From the NCBI RefSeq assembly GCF_020026895.1, contig NZ_JAINZW010000001.1:434001-498000 (forward strand): DNA of 64,000 nucleotides, given 5' to 3'. The position numbers and the translations under genes are program-made. Position 1 is the stretch's first letter, and each line of letters begins with the position of its first letter. This document shows, one piece after another, positions 42,728 through 49,875 of the stretch. The notes below the pieces were generated by a model, which ran no database searches, had not been told where the DNA came from, and saw only the letters and a program-made list of their open reading frames with translations. The DNA comes from Novilysobacter selenitireducens (GTDB lineage Bacteria > Pseudomonadota > Gammaproteobacteria > Xanthomonadales > Xanthomonadaceae).

Positions 42728-43372
42728 ATGCTGATCCGTGCCTCGATCGTCCTCTTGATCGCCCTGAACCTGGGCGTCGCCGCGTGGTGGCTGCTGCGTG
42801 ACGCGCCTCCGCCGCCTGCACCCGAGCCCCTGCCGGCCGGCGTGGTCCCGTTGCAGCTGGTGGACGAGGCCCCCGCGGGCGCGCCGGCTGCCGCGGCCGG
42901 GCCACCCGTCGCAGCCCGCCAGTGTTTCAGTCTCGGACCGTTCGAGGACACGCTGGCGGCCACCCAAGCGCGCGAAGGCCTCGATGCGGACGTGCAAGTG
43001 CGGTTGCGCCGCGAGCCGATCGACAGCGGACAAGGCTGGCGCGTGCTGATCCCGCCGAGCGACACCATCGAAGACGCGCAGGCCCTGGCCCGGCGCATCG
43101 GCGAGGCCGGCTTCGAGGACTTCCTGGTGATGCGCGAGGGCGCCGACGCCCGCGCCATCGCGCTGGGCCGCTACGGCAGCGAGGCCACCGCACGGCGCCG
43201 CGTGGAGGCGATGGCCGCCGCCGGGTTCGACGACGCCGTTGCGCAACCGCTCGGCGATGCCGCGCAGGTGTGGCTGGACATCACCGCGGCCGGGGAGTTC
43301 GACGCCGACGCCGCGCGCACCGCGACGGGTGCGGCGCAGCGCGAAACGCGCGACTGCCCATCCGGCGCCTAG
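42728..43372 (+). CDS. SPOR domain protein
   Basis: 214 aa. One N-terminal membrane helix (IRASIVLLIALNLGVAAWWLL), a Pro/Ala linker of about 40 residues, then a SPOR fold (CFSLGPFEDTLAATQAREGLDADVQVRL..WRVLIPPSDTIEDAQALARRIGEAGFEDFLVM). SPOR domains bind denuded peptidoglycan at the division site. The order birA-coaX-SPOR-tRNA-Thr is common in xanthomonads. Two cysteines, one before the SPOR fold and one near the C-terminus, could form a disulfide. Confidence 0.9.
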   Translation: MLIRASIVLLIALNLGVAAWWLLRDAPPPPAPEPLPAGVVPLQLVDEAPAGAPAAAAGPPVAARQCFSLGPFEDTLAATQAREGLDADVQVRLRREPIDSGQGWRVLIPPSDTIEDAQALARRIGEAGFEDFLVMREGADARAIALGRYGSEATARRRVEAMAAAGFDDAVAQPLGDAAQVWLDITAAGEFDADAARTATGAAQRETRDCPSGA

Positions 43373-43392
43373 GGCCGGGCACGTCGCCGCGA

Positions 43393-43398
43393 TAGAAT
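43393..43398 (+). promoter_or_regulatory. Candidate -10 element for tRNA-Thr
   Basis: TAGAAT stands 10 bases before the first base of the tRNA, a normal distance for a short 5-prime leader. It lies just after the SPOR gene stop, so the tRNA has its own promoter. Confidence 0.55.
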
Positions 43399-43407
43399 GG
43401 GCGCTTC

Positions 43408-43483
43408 GCCGGCTTAGCTCAGTTGGTAGAGCAACCGCCTTGTAAGCGGTAGGTCGTCAGTTCGACTCTGACAGCCGGCACCA
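43408..43483 (+). tRNA. tRNA-Thr (anticodon TGT)
   Basis: 76 bases including an encoded CCA. Acceptor arms GCCGGCT and AGCCGGC pair; the D-loop has AGTTGGTAGAGC; the anticodon stem ACCGC/GCGGT encloses CTTGTAA with anticodon TGT at 43441-43443; the T-arm reads TTCGACTC. TGT reads ACA and, if modified, other Thr codons. The TrmO enzyme encoded at 30220 modifies the base next to this anticodon. Confidence 0.98.
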
Positions 43484-43498
43484 CGACAGGAGTCCGCC

Positions 43499-44422
43499 AT
43501 GCAGCGCAGCTATCCCCCCGTTTCCCTGATCGGCGCCCCCACCGACGTGGGCGCAGGCGACCGCGGCGCGCGGCTGGGGCCGGATGCATTGCGCATCGCC
43601 GGGCTGGGCGAGGCGCTGGAGGCGCGCGGCGTCGAGGTCCTCGACCGCGGCAACCTGGAAGGCCCGCGCAACCCGTGGCAGCCGCCGGTGGAGGGCTACC
43701 GCCACCTCGAGCAGGTGGTCGCGTGGAACCGCGCCGTGATGGACGCGATGGCCGACGAGCTGCGCCAGCAGCGCATGCCGATCCTGCTCGGCGGCGACCA
43801 CTGCCTGGGCCTGGGCTCGATCACCGCCGTCGCCCGCCACTGCCGCGAGACCGGGCAGAAACTGCGCGTGCTGTGGCTGGATGCGCACGCGGACTTCAAC
43901 ACCCACCAGGTCACGCCGTCGGGCAACGTCCACGGCATGCCCGTCGCCTGCCTGTGCGGGCTGGGCCCGCGCGAGCTCACGCACCTGTCGGGCGAGTCGC
44001 CGGCGATGGACGCCGCCGACATCCGCCAGATCGGCATCCGCTCGGTTGACCAGGGCGAGAAGCGGCTGGTCAAGGAGTACGGCATCGACATCTACGACAT
44101 GCGCTACATCGACGAGGTCGGGATGAAGCGGGTCATGGAAGAGGCGCTGGAAGGCGTCGACGACAACACCCACCTGCACGTCAGCTTCGACGTCGACTTC
44201 CTCGACCCGTCGGTCGCGCCGGGCGTCGGCACCACGGTGCCGGGCGGGCCCAACTACCGCGAGGCGCAGCTGGTGATGGAGATGATTGCCGACACCGGGC
44301 GCATGCGCTCGCTGGACATCATGGAGCTCAACCCGGTGATCGACAGCCGCAACATGACCGCGGAGATCGCGGTGGACCTGGTGGAGAGCCTGTTCGGCAA
44401 GTCGACGCTGATGCGCGACTGA
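43499..44422 (+). CDS. rocF: Arginase
   Basis: 307 aa. Arginase hydrolyses arginine to ornithine and urea with a two-manganese site. Ligand motifs are GGDHCLGLGS (His101), DAHADFNTH and SFDVDFLDPSVAPG. The segment SGNVHGMP includes the substrate-binding His. The family length is about 300 aa. It starts 15 bases after the tRNA-Thr gene, so it may share that transcript. AGGAG precedes the ATG. Confidence 0.95.
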   Translation: MQRSYPPVSLIGAPTDVGAGDRGARLGPDALRIAGLGEALEARGVEVLDRGNLEGPRNPWQPPVEGYRHLEQVVAWNRAVMDAMADELRQQRMPILLGGDHCLGLGSITAVARHCRETGQKLRVLWLDAHADFNTHQVTPSGNVHGMPVACLCGLGPRELTHLSGESPAMDAADIRQIGIRSVDQGEKRLVKEYGIDIYDMRYIDEVGMKRVMEEALEGVDDNTHLHVSFDVDFLDPSVAPGVGTTVPGGPNYREAQLVMEMIADTGRMRSLDIMELNPVIDSRNMTAEIAVDLVESLFGKSTLMRD

Positions 44423-44607
44423 CGTCGTCGCGTATTGTCGCAGCGTTGCGCGGTTGTGCGCTGCGGTATCTGAATAGCTCCCGATTGCGAAGGCCGCCGA
44501 AGCGGCCCGCTCTACGCGCGCTTCACGCCGGCTCGCGTCTGATTCGCCCCGAGGCGGCCGACCGGGCCTGCCGATGAATCCGACGACGTAACGACGAGGA
44601 GATCCAC

Positions 44608-44760
44608 ATGAAGCGTTTGATCACCCTGATGCTGCTGGCCATGTTCTCGATGGGCACCCTGACCGCGTGCAACACCATGGCCGGTGCCGGCGAAGACATC
44701 CAGGCCGGCGGCGAGAAGATCGAAGACAAGGCCGAGGACTGCAAGGACGGCCGCTGCTGA
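44608..44760 (+). CDS. Entericidin A/B family small lipoprotein
   Basis: 50 aa. Lipoprotein signal MKRLITLMLLAMFSMGTLTAC with Asn at +2, then the family sequence NTMAGAGEDIQAGGEKIEDKA and a Cys near the end. Entericidins are tiny envelope lipoproteins of the ecnA/ecnB toxin-antidote locus, though isolated copies like this are very common and probably structural. GAGGAG is 6 bases before the ATG. Followed by a strong terminator. Confidence 0.92.
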   Translation: MKRLITLMLLAMFSMGTLTACNTMAGAGEDIQAGGEKIEDKAEDCKDGRC

Positions 44761-44785
44761 TCCAGCACTCCAAGGTTGCTGCAAC

Positions 44786-44818
44786 GAAAGCCGGGCATTG
44801 CCCGGCTTTCTTTTTTTG
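44786..44818 (+). terminator. Rho-independent terminator after entericidin gene
   Basis: Stem GAAAGCCGGGC / GCCCGGCTTTC, loop ATT, then TTTTTTTG, 25 bases after the stop. Confidence 0.94.
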
Positions 44819-44993
44819 AAGGGCGTTTCCGTACAGCGGACGAGTGACGACACGGATGAAGCAGTTCAGCGCATTCACCGTGGTCAAGGGTCGATTAACG
44901 CTGCCGTGACCCGTGGCCAACAGCCTGGCTGCGAAGCTGGCATCGCGGTGGCGGGACACCGCACTTCCCCCAACAGCAAGAGGACGCACGCAG

Positions 44994-45194
44994 ATGAACA
45001 AGGACATCATTGCCGGCAAGTGGACCCAGATCAAAGGCAAGGCCCAGGCGAAGTGGGGCGACCTGACGGACGACGATTTCGACACCGCCGAGGGCAACGC
45101 CGAATACCTTTCGGGCCGCCTCCAGGAGCGTTATGGCTGGGAGCGCGACCGTGCAGACAAGGAAGTGCGCGATTTCAGCCAGACGCTGAACTGA
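44994..45194 (+). CDS. CsbD family stress protein
   Basis: 66 aa. [35 protein letters not shown] is the classic CsbD start, rich in Lys and Gly. CsbD is a small general-stress protein of unknown mechanism. AGAGGA 10 bases upstream and the family start both favour the ATG at 44994. A terminator follows, and entericidin lies just upstream, so the two stress genes are adjacent but separately terminated. Confidence 0.94.
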   Translation: MNKDIIAGKWTQIKGKAQAKWGDLTDDDFDTAEGNAEYLSGRLQERYGWERDRADKEVRDFSQTLN

Positions 45195-45267
45195 GCGCGC
45201 GACGCATGCGTGCGGCCCGGCCGAGCGCATGCAAAAAACGCCGTGCGTATGCACGGCTTCGACGAGG

Positions 45268-45300
45268 GAAAAGCGGGCCACTTGGCCCGCTTTTCTTTTT
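45268..45300 (+). terminator. Rho-independent terminator after CsbD gene
   Basis: Stem GAAAAGCGGGCCA / TGGCCCGCTTTTC with a long T-run (TTTTT). The smaller hairpin GCCGTGC..GCACGGC lies at about 45240-45257 before it. Confidence 0.92.
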
Positions 45301-45326
45301 GCTGGAATTGATACGACGAAAGCAAG

Positions 45327-46148
45327 TCAGCGCGGCGGATCGGGCACGAACCCGGTCGGAAATGCCTGCGGCCGGTCGTGGTGCGGGCGTCGCCACCACG
45401 GGCGCGGCAGGATTCCGCGCGCGACCAGCGCATCGGGTGCGTCGTAGCGCCACTGCAGTACCTGCGTGGGACGGCTCGAGGCGCGTTCGAAGCGGGTATG
45501 CCGGGTTGGCGCGTATTCGCGCTCGCCATGGCCGGTGCCGATGCGCTGCGCGGCGGCCGGTGCCGCGGCGCTGGATTCGGCCGCGGCCGCCTGGCGGCGG
45601 GAGCCGCCTGCTGCATCCGCGCCCGCGTGCGGTCGGGCGATCGGCGGTGCGGGCGGCACCACCGGCACGGGCCGTGCCTCGTCGAACACCGCGATGCCGA
45701 TCACGCCGACGTGGTCGGGTCGACCGGTGCGCGCGGCGTAGCTGTTGTCCAGGTGCGTGAAGTGGAAGCCCGCCACGTCCTGCATCGACTTGCGCCAGCC
45801 GTCAATCCGGGTGCTCTGCCCGGGCGCAAGGACGTAGCCGGCCTGCGAGGGGTACGCGGTGTCGCCGCTGATCGCGTTGACGCCATCGATGGACAGCACC
45901 ACCAGCACGCGCCGATCGCTGGTATTGGTCAGCTGTACGCCGTAGCGATGGCCCGGCGTCCCGGCGATCCAGTGCTCACCGCGGTGGCGCACGGGCGACA
46001 GCCATTCACCTTCATCGCGGTCGAGCACGGCCATCGATACCGGCCACGCGGCGGCGGTGGCCGGGATGAACAGGGCCACGGCGAGTGCAAGCGCGGCAGC
46101 GACACGGCGGCGGGCGGGTGCGAGCAAGCGAGGCGGGGCATGTGACAT
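45327..46148 (-). CDS. Exported protein of unknown function
   Basis: 273 aa. A signal peptide ends at about residue 34 (AALALAVALFIPATAAAWP). The conserved core VQLTNTSDRRVLVVLSIDGVNAISGDTAYPSQAGYVLAPGQSTRIDGWRKS and ARTGRPDHVGVIGIAVFDE is, as I recall, widespread in proteobacteria without an assigned function. The C-terminus is Arg/Pro-rich and disordered. It is divergent from trpS with 140 bases between starts. Confidence 0.75.
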   Translation of the reverse strand: MSHAPPRLLAPARRRVAAALALAVALFIPATAAAWPVSMAVLDRDEGEWLSPVRHRGEHWIAGTPGHRYGVQLTNTSDRRVLVVLSIDGVNAISGDTAYPSQAGYVLAPGQSTRIDGWRKSMQDVAGFHFTHLDNSYAARTGRPDHVGVIGIAVFDEARPVPVVPPAPPIARPHAGADAAGGSRRQAAAAESSAAAPAAAQRIGTGHGEREYAPTRHTRFERASSRPTQVLQWRYDAPDALVARGILPRPWWRRPHHDRPQAFPTGFVPDPPR

Positions 46149-46288
46149 GGCGGTTCCCTCGGGTTTGGGCAGACGTGTTGGACGGAACAGGTCAACGCGC
46201 GGGTGCCGCCAATGGGGTCGGCGGTGCGCGGTAAACTGCCCGGCCCGTTCATCCGGCGGCCGGCCGAGCCGGCGCGCAAAGGCCCGCG

Positions 46289-47584
46289 ATGCAGTCCACC
46301 CGTGTCCTCACCGGCATCACCACGTCCGGCACGCCCCACCTGGGCAACTACGTGGGCGCCGTGCGCCCGGCGATCACCGCCAGCGCCGCGCCCGGCGTGG
46401 AGAGCTTCTTCTTCCTGGCCGACTACCACGCGCTGATCAAGGTCAGCGACCCGGCGCGCGTGCAGCGCTCCACGCTGGAGATCGCCGCGACGTGGCTGGC
46501 CTGCGGGCTGGAGCCGGACAAGGTGTGGTTCTACCGCCAGTCCGACATCCCCGAGATCCCGGAGCTGACGTGGCTGCTGACGTGCGTCGCCGGCAAGGGC
46601 CTGCTCAACCGCGCACATGCCTACAAGGCCGCCGTCGACCGCAACACCGAGGCGGGTGAGGACCCCGATGCAGGCGTGACCGCGGGGCTTTTCATGTACC
46701 CGGTGCTGATGGCCGCCGACATCCTGCTGTTCAACGCGCACAGGGTGCCGGTGGGCCGCGACCAGGTGCAGCACATCGAGATGGCGCGCGACTTCGGCCA
46801 GCGCTTCAACCACCTGTATGGCGAGCACTTCACGCTGCCCGAGGCGGTGATCGAGGCTCAGGTGGCCACGCTGCCGGGCCTGGACGGCCGCAAGATGAGC
46901 AAGAGCTACGACAACACCATTGCGCTGTTCGCGCCGCGCGAGCAGCTGCGCAAGCTGATCTTCTCGATCGTCACCGACTCGCGCGCGCCTGGCGAAGCGA
47001 AGGACGCCGACGCCTCCAACGTGTTCCAGCTCTACCAGGCATTCGCCAGCGACGCCGAAACGACGGCCATGCGCACGGCCTTCGCCGACGGGATCGCCTG
47101 GGGTGACGCCAAGCAGGCGCTGTTCGAACGCATCGATGCCGAGGTCGCGCCGCTGCGCGAAAAGTACGAGGCGCTGATGGCGCGGCCGGCCGACATCGAA
47201 GCCACGTTGCGCGATGGCGCGGCACGCCTGCGCGAGCGCCATGCGACGCCGGCGCTGAAGGCCCTGCGCGAGGCCGTCGGGCTGCGTGACCTGTCGGTCG
47301 CGGTATCGGATGCGGGTGCGAAAGCGGCGCGCAAGAAGGGCGGGGCCGAACAGCTCAAGGTCTACCGCGAGCGCGATGGCCGCTTCCACGTGAAGCTGGT
47401 CGTGGGCAAGGACACGCTGGCCACGAGCCGCGGCGCCGACAGCCCCGCTGCCGCCAACGCGCAGGTGGACGACGTGGTGCGCGGTGGTCAATCCGCGCTG
47501 GACGCACATTTCGACCTGGACGCCGGTGCCGACGCGTCGCAGGTCGTCGAGGTGATGCGTGCGCTGCGGGCGGGTGGGGAGTAG
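46289..47584 (+). CDS. trpS: Tryptophan--tRNA ligase
   Basis: 431 aa. Class I signature TSGTPHLGNYVGA at about residues 12-24 and KMSKSYDN at about 208-215. GRDQVQHIEMARDFGQRFN is also typical. The core would end near residue 335, as usual, but an extra C-terminal stretch of about 90 residues follows (GGAEQLKVYRERDGRFHVKLVVGKDTLATSRGADSPAAANAQV), which resembles a small YegP/DUF1508-like beta domain. Known short TrpS proteins lack it. Function in tryptophan charging should be intact. Confidence 0.95.
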   Translation: MQSTRVLTGITTSGTPHLGNYVGAVRPAITASAAPGVESFFFLADYHALIKVSDPARVQRSTLEIAATWLACGLEPDKVWFYRQSDIPEIPELTWLLTCVAGKGLLNRAHAYKAAVDRNTEAGEDPDAGVTAGLFMYPVLMAADILLFNAHRVPVGRDQVQHIEMARDFGQRFNHLYGEHFTLPEAVIEAQVATLPGLDGRKMSKSYDNTIALFAPREQLRKLIFSIVTDSRAPGEAKDADASNVFQLYQAFASDAETTAMRTAFADGIAWGDAKQALFERIDAEVAPLREKYEALMARPADIEATLRDGAARLRERHATPALKALREAVGLRDLSVAVSDAGAKAARKKGGAEQLKVYRERDGRFHVKLVVGKDTLATSRGADSPAAANAQVDDVVRGGQSALDAHFDLDAGADASQVVEVMRALRAGGE

Positions 47585-47673
47585 TCGAACGCCGTCGCGT
47601 CTGTGCAGATTCTGTACGTCCACAGCTTGAATCCAAGGCACTGCAATCCCGTTGCCTGTATCACTACGAACCC

Positions 47674-47988
47674 ATGAATCCCCTCGTCGAACTCAACCTC
47701 TCGCTGATCCTGTTCCTGCCGTGGTTCGCCATCCTCGGCGTGCTGTTCTGGCTGTTCCCCCGGCAGCCGCGCGACGCCGCGCGCCGCGTGTTCGATGCCG
47801 TGTCGCTGCTGCTTTCGCTGGCGGCGTTCATGGCCAGCATCTGGTGGTCGTTCCATAACGCCGACCCGGTCCACGGCGCCATGTGGAAGCAGGTGCTCGC
47901 GACCGCGCTCGGCTACGGGGTGTTCCTGGCGGTGCTGACGGTGGCGTTCCTGGTGCGGATGCGCTGGTTGCGCGTACGAGGCGCCTGA
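47674..47988 (+). CDS. Small membrane protein of unknown function
   Basis: 104 aa with three hydrophobic segments (LNLSLILFLPWFAILGVLFWLF, VFDAVSLLLSLAAFMASIWW, ALGYGVFLAVLTVAFLV). Basic loops suggest the N-terminus is in the periplasm. No family recognised. It lies 89 bases after trpS and 89 bases before the GAF-GGDEF gene on the same strand. Confidence 0.72.
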   Translation: MNPLVELNLSLILFLPWFAILGVLFWLFPRQPRDAARRVFDAVSLLLSLAAFMASIWWSFHNADPVHGAMWKQVLATALGYGVFLAVLTVAFLVRMRWLRVRGA

Positions 47989-48077
47989 CCGCGTATCGGA
48001 TCGCACCGCCGGACGTCGACGCCGTCACGGCTGCCGGCCGCAAAGCCCGTTAGGCTGGTGGGGCCTGGAGGCTGCGA

Positions 48078-49181
48078 ATGAGCCGGTCCACACCACCCCG
48101 CAGGGACGATCCGACCGAGGAAATGCGACGGCTGGCCGCGCTGGCGGCGTACGAGCTGCTCGACACCGAGCCGGAGCAGGCCTACGACGACATCGTCCGC
48201 TTGGCGGTCACGCTTTGCAGCGTTCCGGCCGCGACCATCTCGCTGGTCGACCACGACCGCCAGTGGTTCAAGGCCGCGCTCGGTGTCCGGGTGGCACAGA
48301 CGCCGCGCTCGCAAGCGTTGTGCGACGTGGCCATCCGCACCCCGCGGCAGCTGATGCTGGTCGAGGACGTGCTCGCCGACGCCCGTTTCGCGCACTTCGG
48401 GATGACCATCGACGGCCGCCCCGTGCGCTTCTATGCCGGCATGCCGCTGTGCAATCCCGAAGGCCACGCGCTGGGCACGCTCAACGTGCTCGACGTCGAG
48501 CCGCGCCAGCTGTCGGCCGAACAGCGGCAGGCACTGGAGCTGCTGGCGCGACAGACCCAGCACCTGTTCGAGTTGCGCCGCTACACGCGGGAACAGGGGC
48601 GCCTGCTGGCCGAGCGCGATGCCGCCGCCCGCCGGTTGGAGGCTTCGCGCGACGACCTGGAGCGCCGCCACGAGCGGCTGAAGCACAGCGCCGCGCGCGA
48701 CCCGCTGACCGGGCTGCTCAATCGGGCGGGGCTGGGCGAGTTGCGCGAGAACCCCGATGCACTGGCGCGGCTGGACGCCGGCCCGTACAGCCTGATGCTG
48801 ATCGACGTGGACCACTTCAAGCAGGTCAACGACCGCCACGGCCACCTGCTGGGCGACCGCGCGCTGCGTGCCGTCGCCGACAGCGTGGCCGCGTCCATCC
48901 GCGAGGGCGACGTCGCGGTGCGGTTCGGCGGCGAGGAGGTCCTGGTCGTGCTGCCGCAGACGCGGCTGGCCCATGCGGCCGAGGTCGCGGGGCGCGTGCG
49001 CCAGCAGGTGGCGGGGGTCGCGTTGCCGTTCCCGCTGACGGTGTCGATCGGCATCGCCGGCGGCGAACCCGGCGGCGACCCGCCCGAAGCGGTGTTCGAG
49101 CGCGCCGACCAGGCACTGTACCGGGCCAAGGCGACCGGCCGGGACCGCATCGTGGTCGATGACACGCCGCAGGTGGGGTGA
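48078..49181 (+). CDS. GAF-GGDEF diguanylate cyclase
   Basis: 367 aa, no membrane segment. A GAF domain spans about residues 20-170 (AYELLDTEPEQAYDDIVRLAVTLCSVPAATISLVDHDRQWFK, LCNPEGHALGTLNVLD). A helical linker of about 40 residues leads to a GGDEF domain with LIDVDHFKQVNDRHGH and catalytic GGEEV at 284-288. REGD at 275-278 is the inhibitory I-site. The usual Phe after GGEE is Val here, a mild deviation often still active. It should make c-di-GMP in response to a cytoplasmic ligand. Confidence 0.9.
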   Translation: MSRSTPPRRDDPTEEMRRLAALAAYELLDTEPEQAYDDIVRLAVTLCSVPAATISLVDHDRQWFKAALGVRVAQTPRSQALCDVAIRTPRQLMLVEDVLADARFAHFGMTIDGRPVRFYAGMPLCNPEGHALGTLNVLDVEPRQLSAEQRQALELLARQTQHLFELRRYTREQGRLLAERDAAARRLEASRDDLERRHERLKHSAARDPLTGLLNRAGLGELRENPDALARLDAGPYSLMLIDVDHFKQVNDRHGHLLGDRALRAVADSVAASIREGDVAVRFGGEEVLVVLPQTRLAHAAEVAGRVRQQVAGVALPFPLTVSIGIAGGEPGGDPPEAVFERADQALYRAKATGRDRIVVDDTPQVG

Positions 49182-49204
49182 AGCGCCCCGGCGGTCAGTG
49201 CCGC

Positions 49205-49232
49205 CTGTAGGAGCGGCTTCAGCCGCGATCGA
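49205..49232. repeat. REP repeat, left arm of nested cluster
   Basis: 28 bases, perfect inverted match to 49363-49390. Inner arms 49264-49284 and 49310-49332 belong to a related GTAGGAGCG unit, so four units are nested in 186 bases. The gap 49182-49398 holds no gene. Confidence 0.88.
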
Positions 49233-49263
49233 AATCCGATGCCTCCGTGGAGCTTGGCTCGTG

Positions 49264-49332
49264 CAGGAGAGAGGTAAGTCGCGATGCGCAGCTTCGACCG
49301 AGCGGACGTTCGCGACTTACGTCGCTCCTACA
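49264..49332. repeat. Inner imperfect REP pair
   Basis: Arms AAGTCGCGA-type at 49264-49284 and TCGCGACTTACGTCGCTCC at 49310-49332 are partly complementary. The left arm is diverged (GAGAGAGG in place of GAGCGACG). Nested inside the perfect outer pair. Confidence 0.65.
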
Positions 49333-49362
49333 ACGGCTCCGGATTCACGCCGACGCCGGCCT

Positions 49363-49390
49363 TCGATCGCGGCTGAAGCCGCTCCTACAG
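49363..49390. repeat. REP repeat, right arm of nested cluster
   Basis: Reverse complement of 49205-49232 without mismatch. It ends 8 bases before the stop of the VOC gene, so it may act as a transcript end for that gene. Confidence 0.88.
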
Positions 49391-49398
49391 TGGAGGTG

Positions 49399-49794
49399 TC
49401 AATCCCAGCTGCGCGGTGCGGGACGCGCGCTGTCCTCACGCATGCGCACCACGCAGAAGCGCTGGCCGGTAGGGGCGTCCATCACCACCCAGCGGCCATG
49501 CGGCGGGCGCGAGTGTTCGCGCGCGCCCAGTGCGCGCAGCCGGGCGACCTCGGCCTCGACGTCGTCGGTCTCGATGTCCAGGTGCACACGCGAGGGGTGG
49601 TCGACCTGCTGCACTTCGATGTGCAGGTCGCCCGGCGTGTCGCCGAGCTGCTGGTACTGCGGCCCGCCTGGCGCACCCGCGTTGCGGTCGGCGACGGTGC
49701 AGCCCAGCGCCTGCGACCAGAAATCGGCGGCGGCGTCGAGGTCGTCGGTGTTGCAGTCGATGATGAAACCGGCCAGGCGGCTGCGGTGGGGCAT
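49399..49794 (-). CDS. VOC family protein
   Basis: 131 aa. MPHRSRLAGFIIDCNTDDLDAAADFWSQALG opens the fold and HGRWVVMDAPTGQRFCVVRM closes it. HLDIETDDVEAEVARLRALGA is a typical glyoxalase strand and helix. Metal ligands are incomplete (the C-terminal Glu is Val), so it may bind without catalysis. It is the last gene after the E1-E2 operon on the same strand, but a hairpin at 49840 separates them. Confidence 0.88.
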   Translation of the reverse strand: MPHRSRLAGFIIDCNTDDLDAAADFWSQALGCTVADRNAGAPGGPQYQQLGDTPGDLHIEVQQVDHPSRVHLDIETDDVEAEVARLRALGAREHSRPPHGRWVVMDAPTGQRFCVVRMREDSARPAPRSWD

Positions 49795-49839
49795 GGGACC
49801 TCCCGTGCAGTGCGGTGACGCTCGTGTGTCGGTTGGAGC

Positions 49840-49868
49840 GCCTCCCCTCCGCCGTGCGAAGGGGAGGC
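49840..49868 (-). terminator. Candidate terminator after E2 gene
   Basis: GCCTCCCCT / AGGGGAGGC, 9-bp stem with an 11-base loop, 8 bases downstream of the E2 stop on the minus strand. No T-run, so the call is weak; it could also be a diverged CCCTCTCCC-type repeat. Confidence 0.45.
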
Positions 49869-49875
49869 AGGTGCC

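Noticed and set aside
43408-43483. tRNA-Thr as a phage or island attachment site
   Set aside because: No integrase, no direct repeat of the tRNA 3-prime end and ordinary genes on both sides.
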